Source: Cephalotus follicularis
Taxonomy: Eukaryota > Streptophyta > Magnoliopsida > Oxalidales > Cephalotaceae
Length of the DNA stretch: 64,000 nucleotides
Assembly (NCBI GenBank): GCA_001972305.1
Contig: BDDD01001450.1
Span: forward strand, 124,001 to 188,000
Reading direction: 5' to 3'
The notes under the pieces were generated by a model. It was given only the letters and a program-made list of their open reading frames with translations. It did no database searches and was not told where the DNA came from. Below, piece after piece: positions 10,693 through 22,740 of the stretch; position 1 is the first letter of the stretch; each line of letters begins with the position of its first letter. Both the position numbers and the translations under genes were made by a program.

Positions 10693-11960
10693 ATGAAACC
10701 ATCAGTGCGGTCATATGCCTTCCAGATGAGGAGAAAAGAAACAATAGCTAGCCCTGCAGCTGACCCTGTTGTGGAGCCGATGGAGCTTTATATTGCAGAT
10801 AAAGATCTTGCTTCTGGTGTTGGTCCATGTTAGCCTGAAGGGTGGGATCTGAAGACTTTAGCCATCATTCTTGAGCTTCTATCGTAATAGAGTCTCTTTG
10901 TTACGCCAGTTGTGCCTATGCTTACGGCTTCCGAGCAGGTATCCAGAAACGTTAGAGGTGAGAGGCCTCTTGAGCTCAAATAGTAGCATTCTGCTACTAC
11001 TATAGTGGCGATGAATTTGGCTCAACTAAATGTCAAGGATGTTGAGGGTAGTATGGTGGTGACTCTGGACCAGCTGAGGTTCAGCCGACAAAAGCTTGGA
11101 CCCATATGTTCCAAAAAAAGAGAAGCGAGACTCAAAAACTATCCTTCATCGAATCACAGATAGTTGAGGTTGAGCTGCTGGCTGAACTACTAGAAGAGGT
11201 TTTGGAGGATAGAGTGAAAGAATGGGAGACAACTTTGGTGGGGTTCTATGTGGGGAGGAGGATCCCATTCAAATATCTGTAGGCCGTATTGAACAAAAAA
11301 TGGCAAGATGTAGGCAAGTTCTCTATCCATATGGCCAGAAATGGCATCTACATTTTAAAATGTGAGTCTAGTATTGTGAGGGACTGGATTATGGAGAATG
11401 GACCATGGGATGTGTTTGGTGTCCAACTTGCGTTGAGACTCGCGGAGAGACAGATGCCCCTGACGCAATGCAGCTTCACCAAGGTCCCTATTTGGGTGAA
11501 GCTTATAAATATCCCAATGGAATACTGGGCCCTGGCAGGCATAAGTCAGATGGCCAGTGTTATAGGCAACCCTTTCCATATGGATGCTTCCACAGAGTCT
11601 AAACAAAATATCAATTTTTCTTGACTATGCGTAGAGATGTCAGCTTCTAGCAAGTTCCTTGTAAATAATAGAGCCAAACGGAACAATGGGGCTTTCATGG
11701 ATGTGAAGTTTGAATATTGCTGGAAGCCGGTGGTTTGTGAGCATTTTAAAGTGTTCTATCAAAGCACCTGCTTATGCTCTGTTGCTAGGAAGCTGGCGAG
11801 GTCTCTGACTCCTGTCAAGGGGACTGTTCCTACGGTAGGGGCAAATGCTCTGAATGTTTGCATCAAGTTCAGGAACAAAGGGAAAGATATTATGCCCTGT
11901 GAGGGTGAGAATGCTGATACGTACCATTCATCTGTACCTGGTGAACTGGACCCCTCCTAG
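10693..11960 (+). pseudogene. Plant L1-type LINE ORF1 (DUF4283-like and zinc knuckle), broken
   Basis: Plant LINE ORF1 proteins bind the element RNA. The first ATG (10693) opens MKPSVRSYAFQMRRKE, but stops follow soon. A DUF4283-like segment is legible at 11289-11624 (WIMENGPWDVFG, then PIWVKLINIPMEYW). A zinc-knuckle segment follows at 11637-11830 (VKFEYCWKPVVCEHFKVFYQS), in which the expected histidine position is degraded. Several frameshifts and stops separate these blocks. Non-functional; the order matches intact plant LINEs. Confidence 0.75.
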
Positions 11961-12003
11961 GCCCCAATCACGGTGGACAAGAAGAAAGGGAGAGTGGAAG
12001 AGA

Positions 12004-12015
12004 CCCCCCCCCCCC
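12004..12015 (+). repeat. Poly-C tract
   Basis: Twelve consecutive C bases inside the LINE between ORF1 and ORF2, with an A-run near 12145-12153. Probably slippage in the dead copy; it could also be a sequencing trouble spot. Confidence 0.9.
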
Positions 12016-12149
12016 AGACGGCATTTATTGACAGGAACGACATGGTGAACAAGATTATTAACCTGGAAGGTAATTTTGGAACGAATCCTAACTCTATATT
12101 TGCAAAGTTCCCAGGGGAATCAGATGGTGGAGGTGGCAAGAAAAAAAAA

Positions 12150-14737
12150 AGAGAAAAAACACCCCTGCAAGCAGAGTAGGGAAGTCTGGCAGAAAACGTT
12201 AGATAAGTGCGCTTGCTGGAGTGTTAGGGGGTTAAATTACTCCTGTAAACAGTTAGAAGTTAGGAATTTTGTTAGGCAAAATGATATAGCTATTTTTGGC
12301 CTTTTGGAGTCTCGGGTTAGAATTGTAAATAAAGTCAAGGTAGCAAGAAGGCTGCTTAAAGGTTTGAATTTGGTTACAAATCACCATTTATCTTTACTTG
12401 GAAGAATCTGTATTATTTGGGATCCTGCTAGGGCCAGGTTCAAAGTTTTGAGAAACTCCTACCAGGCCATCCATGGCTTGCTTTCATTTAATGAAAGCTC
12501 GGAGTTCTTCATGCCCTTTATGTACAGAGACTGTGACCGTATTGCTAGGCGGGAGCTATGAGGGGACATGCGAAGAGTGGCATGCAATTTTTCCTCAAAA
12601 TCGTGGGCTATCCTAGAGGATTTCAATGTCTCCAGGTCAGTTCAGGAACAGTTGGGAGGGAAGCCGGGATTATCTAAGCAGATGCTAGAATTTGAGGATT
12701 GCATCCGGGACTATGAGGTTGAAGATATCAGACAAACGGGATGTTTCTACACTTTGAACAATAAGAGGTCGGGCATGGAATTGATCACCAAGAAGCTTGA
12801 TAGAGTAATGGGGAATTGGCTATGGTTCCTGCAGGTCGACCATTTACAGGCCCATTTTCTTGCACCGGGCATCTCTGATCATTCTCTAGCAGAGCTTGAA
12901 CTTTGTTCCCTACCCCCTGGCCTTGGCAAGTCCTTCAGATTTCTAAACATCTGGGCATCTCATCCTTCCTTCATTGGCATGGTCAGGTAGGTATGGGCTG
13001 TAGAGGTATTGGGGACACCACTGGAGGTGGTTGCAAAGAAACTTAAGATGCTAAAACATGTTCTTCAAACGCTGCACAGTGAACATTTTAAAAATCCAAC
13101 ATCTTTGGTGTCTTAAAGTATACAGGAGTTAGAGGATGTTCAAGCTAGGCTGGAGAAGGATCCCACAAATCCGCATCCCAGGGGCCTAGAGAAGGAGTTG
13201 GTTGAGAAGCTAAGGAATGCATGCCATGTAGAAGAAGCTATCTTGAGGCAAAAATCAAGAGTCCAGTGGTTGAAACTGGCAGACTCCAATATAGCTTATT
13301 TCCACAAACTCTGCAAAGCGAGACAGAGTAAAGACTTGATATCCCACATTTTGAATGAGTCCGGGCAGTGGGTGTCGGATCCTAGGCTGATTGGGGAGGA
13401 AGGTGTTTTCTTTTTCTCCTAACTTTTTAAGGGGCCCGCTCATCAAGCTCCAGTCCTGCTGGGCTCCTATGATAAGTGCATTGACTAGGAAATGAAATAT
13501 AGTATAGAAAAGGGCAGTCTCTAGGATGGAAGTGGATGAGGCTTTATGGTCACAAAATTTGGAGAAGGCACCTGGCTCGGATTGATATAACGACAAATTT
13601 TTCAAAGAGGCCTGGCAGATTGTGGGCGAAGAAGTGGATAAAGCTATCCTGTCATTTTTCCTCTACGAGAAGATGGCGGGAGGGTTGAATTCTACCATTC
13701 TCACTCTCATCCCAAAATCAGACATCCTGTCTTCCTTTAAGAATTTTAGACCCATTGCTTGCTGTTCCTTCATCTATAAAACCATCTCCAAGATTGTAGC
13801 TACAGGGATCAAACCGGCACTTAGTTCTGTTATAAACACAACTCAGTCGGCTTTCGTTCTGGGATGACAAATTAAGGACAATATCCTGGTTGCCCATTAG
13901 GTCCTTAGGGGGTACCACACCAGGGGGGAGTGTCGAGGTGTGCCGCCAATAATGATATTAATAAGGCCTATGATACCATTACATGGGATTTCATTTTGGC
14001 CATGTTACATCGACTGAACTTCCAAATAAAGGTTATTAGATGGGTGACGGTATGTTTGTCCACGACTTGGTTCTCGGTAGCAATCAACGGGTGTTTATAT
14101 GGCTACTTTAAAAGCTCCATAGGGTTGAGGCAGGGAGATCCGCTGTCACCTTACTTGTTTATCATCGGGATGGATCTACTATCCCATTTGCTATCCTCAA
14201 ATATCACAGAAAATGGATTTAAATACCATCCCATATGCCAATCCTTGTAGCTCAACCATCTCGGTTATGCCGACGGCTTTATGATCTTCTCCAAGGCTGA
14301 TCTGGGTTCGGTCTCTTGCGTCTAGGACACGTTGGATTCCTTCTCCTCATTCTCCAGGCTTCTCCCTAAAAAGGAGAAAAGCCTGGTGTTCTTCGGAAAT
14401 GTTTGCCCTTGTTTAAAGCAAGATATTCTGGACACCCTAGGGTTCTCTTAAGGAAGCCTGCCCATGAGATATCTAGGCATCCCGCTGGTGGTTTCCAAGC
14501 TTCACCATTCGGATTGCAAGGTGCTGGTTGAAAGACTTATGAAGAGGCTGGCATCAAGGGTTTGAAATTCTCTTTCTTTTGGGGGCAGGCTGTAGTTGAT
14601 AACGTCGACCTTGTTTAGCCTCCAAGTCTTCTGGTGTAGATTTTCATCCTTCTGGTGGCTGTAATCAAACAATGTGAAGGCATCATTAGAAGCTTCTTGT
14701 GGTTTGGTCTGGTGGATGTAAGGAAAGCTAGGAAAGT
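12150..14737 (+). pseudogene. Plant L1-type LINE ORF2 (endonuclease and reverse transcriptase), truncated
   Basis: ORF2 normally nicks target DNA and reverse-transcribes the element RNA. The endonuclease is visible from 12205 (WSVRGLNYSCKQLEVRNFV, FGLLESRV), with a DFNV block near 12625 where the preceding glycine is glutamate, and SDH near 12875. The RT carries NFRPIACCSFIYKTISKI (about 13740-13795), a DINKAYDT block (13955), GLRQGDPLSPYLF (14124-14160) and the catalytic box as YADG (14266-14277) instead of YADD. Stops and frameshifts occur throughout. A gypsy LTR cuts it at 14738. No 3' end or poly-A tail is in the window. Confidence 0.9.
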
Positions 14738-17423
14738 TGTAATAGCCTGTTTGTCCGTACGTATTTGTATGGATTTTATTTTCGATAAGTAGATTGTCTA
14801 CTTTACTTTGGGTCTATGTGTTTGGGGTGTCTGATACCAGTCTTGACTATGGATATGTTAATATGTATGTGTACGTGGGGATTGTCATTTTATTTTATTT
14901 TATTCTTTAAATCAATTTTAATAAATTAAAAAAACCAAATCTCTTATTTTAATTTATTTCCTTTTTCCTTCTCCCTCTCAAATTCTCTCTTTCACCCGTG
15001 TCCCTCTCTTTCCAATCTCCCTCCCCCGCACAACTCTATCTCTTTCCTTTCTTTCTCCTGAAAAATCTGGCTCCTTCCCTTATTCAACTGATTTTGTTTT
15101 CCTTATCCATTATCTTACCCGTTTTACTCTTCTTGCTATTTATGTATGTTATGCCATTGTATTTTCTGCCATCTCTTTTCCTTGTGGATGTTGTCGATCC
15201 TGCTATTGGAGTTCATTATTTTTTTGGTGCTCTTGCTTTATCAATCAGGTTTGTTTCTCCATGGATTAACTGTAATAATCATTTTTACATTGTTTTGTTT
15301 ATTGGGCAGGCTTTAAGTTCATCATTTTCTTTCCCTCTCGTCTTCTTTTGAGCAGCCACTATGTCCTCTGAATTGGTGTCTCTCCAACTGGTTTTGCCAT
15401 TATCAGGTTGGTTTCCTTATGGTGCTATGTCATGGTGATTGGCTATATGTTGTTGGCTATCAAGTTCGTATATAATAGGCTGCTAGAGTTTAATTCAGTT
15501 TTGGTTCCTACCTTTAATGTTCTGTCATTCACTTTTTGAGTTGGTTAGCAAGCCTATTGTCATCTCATATTTGTTGTGTAATCTGGTTTTATAAATTGAC
15601 TATGGAAATTATGCCGAAAATGGTTTAGGATTTAGGTATGCAATGGTTTGTTTTCCCACTCACCACTAGTTGGTCACTGTTATATATATTTCGTTTAATT
15701 CAGTGTCATGATGCTGTTTTAAATACCCTAAGGAGTCCTTTTAAGTGTTAGTAATCTTCTGGTTTCGAGCAATTAGAGTTTTGGTAGCAAGATTGCACAA
15801 AACTGCTATGTTTTTATGGTTCCGTCACCCAGGACAGTCGGCTGCCTATATGAACAGTCGACTGTTTTGCTTGTGTAGTCGGCTGCCCTATGAATTCAGT
15901 CGGCTATTTTGTTTTGCACAGTCGGCTGGACCCGTGTCTTAGTCGACTGATTCTTATTCTTGTTGGGTAGTCGGCTGCTCCATGTGATACAGTCGACTGC
16001 CATGCTTGTACAGTCGACTGGATTATCCTGTAACCTTCTGTTTTCGTGTTCTTTAGTCTGTTTATTCTTCCAATGAATCAAGGTCTATTTTAAGTACTAA
16101 ATTGAATCTATTTTATGCCCACAGTGATTTTGTACCCTTATATGAATGTCTTGTATTGTATAGATTTTTGTGCTACGAGGGACTTTTAAATTATCGGTTA
16201 TTCGTAAGCTTATCATTGATCGCATAAGGTGCGGATTTCTCTTATTGGGCATCTGATTTATTCGAAATAAAATCAGTTTTATGAATATGATTCCTTCAAC
16301 TTTATGAACTCCGTAATGACCTGTATTTTGGTTTGTTTTAGAAATAAAGTCAGTTTAATATCTTATGAAAATGAATATTTCTAGTTTTATATTTCGGCCC
16401 TAATATGTTTATGAAATGTTACGAAATCATCTTTTATTGTGCAACTAAGTAAGGTGATTTTCCGATTATGAAAGTAAGTGTTATATGAAATGTTATCGTT
16501 TTGATAAACGATTTATAAATATGTTTCGGAAAACCTTTATGTGTTTTAAAAAAAATTGATTGTGATAAAATCAATGATTTCGAAATTATGACATACTGAG
16601 TTTGTACCCACCTATGGGGTGTACCATAGGCATGTCGTAGGCCTGGCACAGAGACATGACACTTTCCGTAACGGTGTAATTTGTTTACAGCGTCTCTCTG
16701 TGATATCCTTGGATAGGATTTGTGATAGGGGCGTATGGATCGATCCTAGTTTTATGTTATGCGATATGATATGTTATAGGAATTGTTTGTGTAGTGCCGT
16801 ACACTTCAATTCTATTGGCAATGTGGATGTCGCGAGTCCCTTGCTACTATGTGTTTCTGATATGTGATATGATATGATACTCGGTTATGGAATATATGGT
16901 TTTGAAAGGTATGTTTTATGTTTTCCATGTTATGGTTATGACCCATACGTTTTGCCGATGGCTATTTACAAAGAATGTTAAACTGTTTTATTGCTTAAAA
17001 TTTCTATTTTGACGTACTTTTGAAATCTTCATGCTTTAAACTATCGTTTACTATTTTACATTCTATATTCATACTGAGGTTTGCTCAGCCACGTTTTTGT
17101 TTCCATGCGGCAGGTTATCAGGACCGCCGGGGCAATGTGTGATGAGAGTGACTCCCTTATGTCTGAGGATCGTCTAGGAGCTGATCCCTTTGTGTTTATG
17201 TTTTATATGGTCATAGTAGGTCCTATTTTATGAAGAAAATGTTAGTTCGGTTTATGACTTTTGGATTTTGAATAAGTTTCAGTTTATGATCAGTTTTAGT
17301 TTATTATCAGTTATGCTTTAAACCATCACGTTTTTAATAAACCTGAGTTTTTCTATTACGATAGGTCATATTCAGTTTCTGATATAGATACTGTAGTGGC
17401 TCCCACAGCTCGGGGGTGTTACA
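14738..17423 (+). repeat. Element A 5' LTR (family 1)
   Basis: 2,686 bp, from TGTAATAGCC to GGGGGTGTTACA, followed at once by the primer binding site. This is the most complete family 1 LTR here and serves as the reference for 556-2204, 5194-5935, 28736-28896, 30353-31025 and 35184-35322. It holds one phased motif array (15835-16020). Frames within it (for example 14998-15351) follow the pyrimidine-rich tract and are not supported as genes. Confidence 0.9.
15835..16020. repeat. 21-bp-phased CAGTCGRCTG array in element A LTR
   Basis: Nine copies of CAGTCGACTG, CAGTCGGCTG or TAGTCGGCTG. Starts are 15835, 15855, 15876, 15897, 15919, 15940, 15968, 15990 and 16011, with steps of 20, 21, 21, 22, 21, 28, 22 and 21 bp. 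The spacer bases are not conserved between copies, but the spacing is. CAGTCGACTG is a perfect palindrome and a SalI site. On the LTR sense strand the asymmetric form reads CAGTCGGCTG, the opposite of family 2 LTRs. Confidence 0.9.
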
Positions 17424-17428
17424 GTTTA

Positions 17429-17439
17429 TGGTATCAGAG
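17429..17439 (+). promoter_or_regulatory. Element A primer binding site (initiator Met tRNA)
   Basis: TGGTATCAGAG lies five bases after the LTR end. It is the common plant retrotransposon complement to the 3' end of initiator methionine tRNA. Confidence 0.9.
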
Positions 17440-17585
17440 ATATAGGTTTTGTTCCTTAGAAGACCTACCTAGGTTTGACCTGTGAGATTGGGTAGACTTG
17501 TGTTAGGACTATTACGTTATGGTCATTTTGATATGTTTTCTGTTTGATTTTGGTATGATATTCGTGTTTCGGTTTCTTTTTGTAG

Positions 17586-18730
17586 ATGGTACGTACAAGA
17601 AACACTCCTCAGAGGACTGCACCAGCTAGGGCTCAGGATGAAGTCAGAAATGATCCATCTGTGGAAGAGTTAGGACGTCAGGCAGTTGCTCAGGAGGTGA
17701 ATCGTGTAATGCAACAACAGAATCGGGAACAAATTGCTGAGGAGAATGCTCCAGCAGATGTTCAGGTGGGTATGGAAGCTGGGGAGAGGCTTGGCACACC
17801 TGCCTATGTTTGGCTTGAGCGGTTTTAGAAATAGAGGCCGCAGTCTTTCAGTTCAGCTCTGACACCTGTGGAAGTTGAACACTAGCGCACATGGAGAAGA
17901 TTTTTAGTGTACTGAGATGTGATGATCAGCAAAAGGTAAGGTTGGCTGCTTACAAACTCGATGGAGATGCTCAGAAGTGGTGGAATACATTGAATTTGGC
18001 TAAGGGTGGAGATTATGCTGATGCTCTACTATGGTCTGAGTTCCGGGCAGTCTTCTATCAGCAGTATTTCCCCACTGCTGATAAGGAGGCCCATGCTACA
18101 GAGTTCGTTAACACCGGGCAGAAGGACGGAGTAATAGTTTCAAAGTTCTTGGCCCATTTCACTAGATTGGCTGGGTTTGTTGGATCCACGGCGGGGTCAG
18201 CATCGGAGCAAGCTGAAAGGTTCAAGTGGAAGTTACATTGCCATTTTAGGGGAAAGCTGATAAACTCCAAGTTTACTGATGTAGCTAAAGTTGTAAATGT
18301 TGCGAAAAACATTGAATTGGAGAGATTGAACTTCCAGGCAGCACGCCAGGAGGGGGACAGGAAGCGGAATAGGAATGAGCAAGATTCTGGACAGCAGAAC
18401 AAGGGACAAGGCAATTCATGGAATAAGGATAGAAGTGGTAAGCAATATAAGAAAGATCATAAGCAGAATAAAGATGGTGGTCAACAACGTCAGCAAGGAA
18501 ATGATCAGAGGAATGCACAGGCAGCTGGTGGTGGGGGTAACCCCAACGTTCAAATTGCTCGAAGTGATACTTGTGGTAGGTATCATCCCATCGGAATCTA
18601 TTATAAAGCCAGTGGGGCCTGCTCTGTATGTGGACAGATGAGTCACTTTGCAAAATATTGTCCAGATCCTCGTGTGAAAGAAAGGAAGGGTAACTGTGCT
18701 GATGCTGGGCAACGCAATATGGGTGGATGA
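17586..18730 (+). pseudogene. gag: Element A gag with zinc knuckle
   Basis: Capsid/nucleocapsid polyprotein. The ATG at 17586 opens MVRTRNTPQRTAPARAQDE, 147 bases after the primer site. A TAG at 17826 and a frameshift near 17885 split it. The capsid part resumes at 17891 with AYKLDGDAQKWWNTLNLAKG and FRAVFYQQYFP, then FTRLAGFVGS. A charged, Q/N-rich linker (about 18360-18530) leads to CSVCGQMSHFAKYC, a CX2CX4HX4C knuckle, near 18620-18660. It is homologous to the gag of element B. TGA at 18728. Confidence 0.9.
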
Positions 18731-18802
18731 TTCATTGCCATCACGACTCATCAGGAAGTTAATGCTCCAGGTACGGTTTCGGGTTTTATTTCTGTTTGTA
18801 AC
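18731..18802 (+). pseudogene. pol: Element A protease, N-terminal end, interrupted
   Basis: Past the gag stop, the frame reads FIAITTHQEVNAPGTVSGF, homologous to the same place in element B (about 33820-33900). It breaks at 18802, where element M is inserted; GTAAC at 18798-18802 is repeated at 26807-26811. The protease core continues at 26812. Confidence 0.85.
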
Positions 18803-18981
18803 TGTAACGCCCGAGATTTCCCTATGTTGTAATTTCACAATGTAATGTGTTTTTATTGTGGAATTAATGAAATAATGGATTTCCAAGGCTTTGATGATGT
18901 TTTCCAAACTCTAATAATGTTGAATTTTGGAATAAAATGTTAAAGGAATGTTTAAAGGGTAAAACGACGCTGTTTTTGGAG

Positions 18982-19147
18982 AAACGCGTCGACGCCTTTC
19001 GAAACACATCGACGTCTTTGAAAAGAAGGAGCACACATAACTGCATGCACATGCACATCGATGCAGGCAAGGACATCGATGCCCTCATGTAAAAGGGAAA
19101 AGACATCGACGTCTTTGAAGAAGACGTCGACACATTAACATCGAATG
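18982..19147. repeat. Phased GCGTCGACGCC array, block 1, element M LTR
   Basis: About seven motif copies of the forms CGTCGACG, CATCGACG and CATCGATG, starting near 18987, 19007, 19056, 19074, 19104, 19125 and 19139. Close neighbours are 18-21 bp apart. Flanks are A-rich on the left and CTTTG/CCTTT on the right. It lies about 185 bp into the LTR. Confidence 0.75.
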
Positions 19148-19892
19148 TCAGGCACATTACTTTGCTGACAAATAACGTGCAAAGGGGACCTTTTAGGGCC
19201 TTTTTGCAGGCGCCTTGGGATGTGGATGATACGTGTTTCCCATGCTAGCTTTATGCCAGGCATGCAGATGCTAGAATGGAAGGAAAGGCATGACACTTGG
19301 GTGTGCATGCAGGCTATGGTGCCACCTTCAACGTCTGCTCCTGCAAAAGAAAGGAGGCAGAGCTGGGAAAGAGGGACGAATGGGAAATGGAGCCTGTGAG
19401 ATGCATGCAACGGGCCAAAGAGGGAAGAGGGATGTGAGACTAGCATAAAACGCCTACTCTCTTCATCCTTGGTTCGGCTAAAACAGCAGTGTAAGAAACA
19501 GAGAGTGAAGGAGAGCCATTATTGAACTTGGTTGTAGCTTGGAGCTTGGAACTTGTGACTTGCAGCAACGGGAGGGACCTAGAGGCTGCCGTGACCAGTT
19601 TGGAATGCAAAGAGGTGGACTTTCCAGTTCCTAACGTGGAACAAAAGGTAGGGGAAGCCATAACTGTAACCTTGAGATTCATATCCATGCATGGTCTATG
19701 GTTTTGGTGTATGAAATGCATGATTATTGAGTTGATTTTGTTCACTGGATTGATGCCATAATATGCTAGATATGTGATGTGTATCTGTATGTGGGTTTAC
19801 TTCCTTGATTACATGTTATTTTGCATGTATATGGTTTGTTATGGCTACTGTCTACTGTGTCGTGAGGAAGAAGACGACTGTTACGCGAAACA

Positions 19893-20216
19893 CGTCGAAG
19901 CCTTTTGATAACATCGATGACTTTGGGTCTTTTTCTGGGCCACTGATGTGAAACGGATCGACGTCTTTGTAACAACATCGACGCCTTAGGATACCTACCT
20001 TGGTTTTGACATGTTACACGTCAACGCCTAAGGTTACCACCTTAGTACATCGATGTTGTAAGCAATACGCTGACTTATTAATGTTCCAGACCTTGAGCGT
20101 CGATGCATATGATGGACATCGACGTCTTTAGACAGTAGAACGCGCTGACACTAAGGACTTGGACATCGACGTTAATGGACAAAGACATCGACGCCCTTTT
20201 GATAGACATCGACATC
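19893..20216. repeat. Phased GCGTCGACGCC array, block 2, element M LTR
   Basis: About twelve motif copies, starting near 19893, 19912, 19956, 19976, 20019, 20048, 20068, 20098, 20117, 20143, 20164, 20186 and 20207. Frequent steps are 19-22 bp. It lies about 1.09-1.41 kb into the LTR, the same relative place as block 2 in the LTRs of J and C. Confidence 0.75.
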
Positions 20217-21545
20217 TTTTGGTACTGTTTGGAGGTTTCTTCATCTAACGATACGAAACGATCCTGATTCCTTTTAGGGTGCATTTGAGCATTTGTATGC
20301 ATTGCACATACACTGTTTACTGCCTATTTGTGTACTGTTTGTAAATTGTTTATGATTTCTAAAGATATGATATTTAGAAATGCATATGTGAACTCGGAAT
20401 GTGCTATTTTGAGTATGGAAATATGTATTTGGTAATAACGTATTTTCAAGCAAACTGATAAACGATTTACACTACTGAATTGTTCAAAGGTATTCAACTA
20501 CTGGAAAATACATTTTCAAATATTATCACTTTTAAAATATTTGAAAAGAGAACTGCCTGTTGTCGATCTGAACGATCACCACTGTACTGCTACTGCACTG
20601 TTTACTGCCTGGATTCACTGTTTGCTCTGTGTTGCTCTGCGAATTGTACTGTGTTTGTGCTTGAGCCACTAGTTGCATGGCGGAGACTGCCAGCGCCGGC
20701 TAGTGGTAGGGTTGACCTACGGCCAGGAGTTGGCTGGGTAACTCACTGTACTGTACTGTTGCCTAGCCTGGTCGCCTGGAGCAGGGACCGAAGTGGGAGT
20801 CTATCGTGGGGCTAGGAGTTGGCAGCGTTACATTTACTGCCTGACTGTTGTGGTCCTTTGTGGACATACTGTACTGCTTGTTGGTCCTTTTCGGACATTA
20901 CTGTGACTGTGGATGTGATCTTGGCCGGATCACTACTGTACTGTTCTTGCATACATATATTTTCTTATATATGTACCCACTGTTATTTTTACTGTACTAC
21001 AAAAAATATATATTTCTCATATATATATATATAAACTAGTATTTCCTGCACTGCATCATTTATGCATATATTACATGACATGCATTTAATGTTGATCCCG
21101 AGCTACCTTTATGACTTAGCCGAGTGAGAACAAAGGCTTACCCCTACTTTACAGATTGATGCAGTGAACCGGTTGGACTGGCATGGGCGAAGGACAAGAT
21201 GTTATGATGTTCTGTTCTTTGTTTTACTTATTCTCCTGTTTGTAATAAACTGGGTTTTGTTTAAGGACTGATGATGTATCATTCTTATGTTTTGTTAACG
21301 ATCGGATTTAATCTTATACTGTAATCACGCTCCGTTTTTGTGGGCTTTTAACATGATGGACTTGTTTTGGGTAGCGTGCAGTATGGGATGCACGTTGCAT
21401 ATGTTTCAGCTTATGAATCTTATGCTTCCGCAACTGATATCTGTTTAAAGGTTTAAATTTTATGGTATTTGCATAAGCTGGATTTATATGTTAATTGCCT
21501 TTATCACCTTTATGTGTGTCTACCTGAGAACGGGGTGTGACAATG

Positions 21546-21557
21546 TGGTATCAGAGC
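21546..21557 (+). promoter_or_regulatory. Element M primer binding site
   Basis: TGGTATCAGAGC, four bases after the LTR end, complementary to initiator methionine tRNA. Confidence 0.92.
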
Positions 21558-21653
21558 ATATTCCATATATGCTTAGCTAGGATACTTTACTTGGCAATTA
21601 ATGAATTGTTTTCCTACAGTCGTGACTAACCGACACCCTTCTTATAGGAACCA

Positions 21654-22740
21654 ATGGATCGAAGGAGAACAAGTGCTAAGGCTAGGGCTGTTGGAGCTAA
21701 CGCCCATGAGGAAGCAAATATTCTGCAAGGGATGAATATTCCCCAAGATGACAGAGATCCGATGGCCCGAATTGCAGATTACTTTCAGCAACAGATGGCC
21801 TTTAATAGGGCTAATGCAGAGGAGATGCGCCAATACTACGCGCAAGCTCGACCGCAACATGGAGCTGCCGACTACTGCCCGGGGGAGGATATTAACCAGT
21901 TCGGGGGAGACATTGAAAAGTTCATGAGGCTAAATCCACCCAGTTTCCGGGGGGAACTTGATGCTACTGTTGCTGATGGCTGTAAGACCTGGAGAAGATC
22001 TTTGAAGTGATGGATTGTACTGACGCTTAGAAGCTGAAGTTTTCTATGTACTGCCTATGGGGTGAGGCCACTCATTGGTGGGAAATGGTTAAAGCAAAAT
22101 GGGAATCACAGAGACTGGACAGTACTTGGGACAGATTCCAGACGGAGTTCTTGGAGACTAATGTTCCACGTATTGAGCAAGAGCGATGAGAGACGGAGCT
22201 CTTAGAGTTGCGACAAGGAGAGATGACTGTAGTCGAATATCAAGCAAGGTTCCTGAGAGGTCTGCGACCGGATCTTCGATCAAGAATTAGAGCTATGGAA
22301 CTGAGGACTTTTGTGGTGGTTGCTCAGAAAGCAAGACTATTGGAGACCATATCCAGTGAAGACCGGGCTGAGAGAGCTCGTGCACAACAGAGTAAACAGA
22401 GTCCTACACAAACCAGACCAGCATCGTCAAAGTGGAAAGATGGTGGTTCTCTGACGAAATCGTCTAAGAACAAGTCTCAGCAGACAGCTTCACAGGGTAC
22501 TCCCAACCAGGGGAGTAATGCTAGATCTGGGGGTTCCTTTTACTGTGGTCGTACAGGCCACCAATAGAAAGATTGCTGGAGGTTTAATGGTTGGTGCTTG
22601 AGGTGCGGGGCACCTGGTCATTCAGTGAAAGACTATCCAAAGAGTCCAGCTACAGTGCCTACTGGGCCGGGGAGAAGTAGTGGTGCAGCGGAGGGACCGT
22701 CACGGAGGAGAGACACCGGCAAGGGCATCGCAAAAGGTAG
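21654..22740 (+). pseudogene. gag: Element M gag with two zinc knuckles
   Basis: The ATG at 21654 opens MDRRRTSAKARAVGANA. The capsid core reads NPPSFRGELDATVA, is frameshifted near 21985, then reads WGEATHWWEMVKAKW and LRQGEMTVVEYQARF, with in-frame stops near 22029, 22186 and 22565. Two knuckles follow: FYCGRTGHQ (first cysteine replaced) near 22540, and [14 protein letters not shown] near 22598 (last cysteine replaced by Tyr). Homologous to element C gag. Inactive. Confidence 0.9.

Larger units (their letters stand above)
18803..21542 (+). repeat. Element M 5' LTR
   Basis: 2,740 bp, from TGTAACGCCCGAG to GGGGTGTGACA, followed by the primer site. It resembles the LTR of element J (42614). 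It carries two phased motif blocks (18982-19147 and 19893-20216), an ATATAT run near 21006-21035, and a block around 20700-21540 that recurs at 26002-26806. The short frames at 20480-21039 derive from LTR sequence and recur in the 3' LTR; no protein is recognised. Confidence 0.92.

Noticed and set aside
14998..15351. 117-codon frame with hydrophobic, membrane-like segments
   Set aside because: It lies in the C/T-rich front of the element A LTR, where pyrimidine runs give Leu/Phe/Ser-rich translations by chance. The paralogous LTR at 5194 does not keep the frame.
17429..17439. tRNA-related sequence as a tRNA gene
   Set aside because: It is only the 11-12-base primer binding site complementary to initiator Met tRNA; there is no cloverleaf around it. 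The same holds for 21546, 35168, 39639 and 62856.
20480..21039. Cys-rich frames repeated at 25886-26353, suggesting a conserved small gene
   Set aside because: They are the two LTR copies of element M, so the duplication is that of the LTR. No start context, domain or family was recognised.
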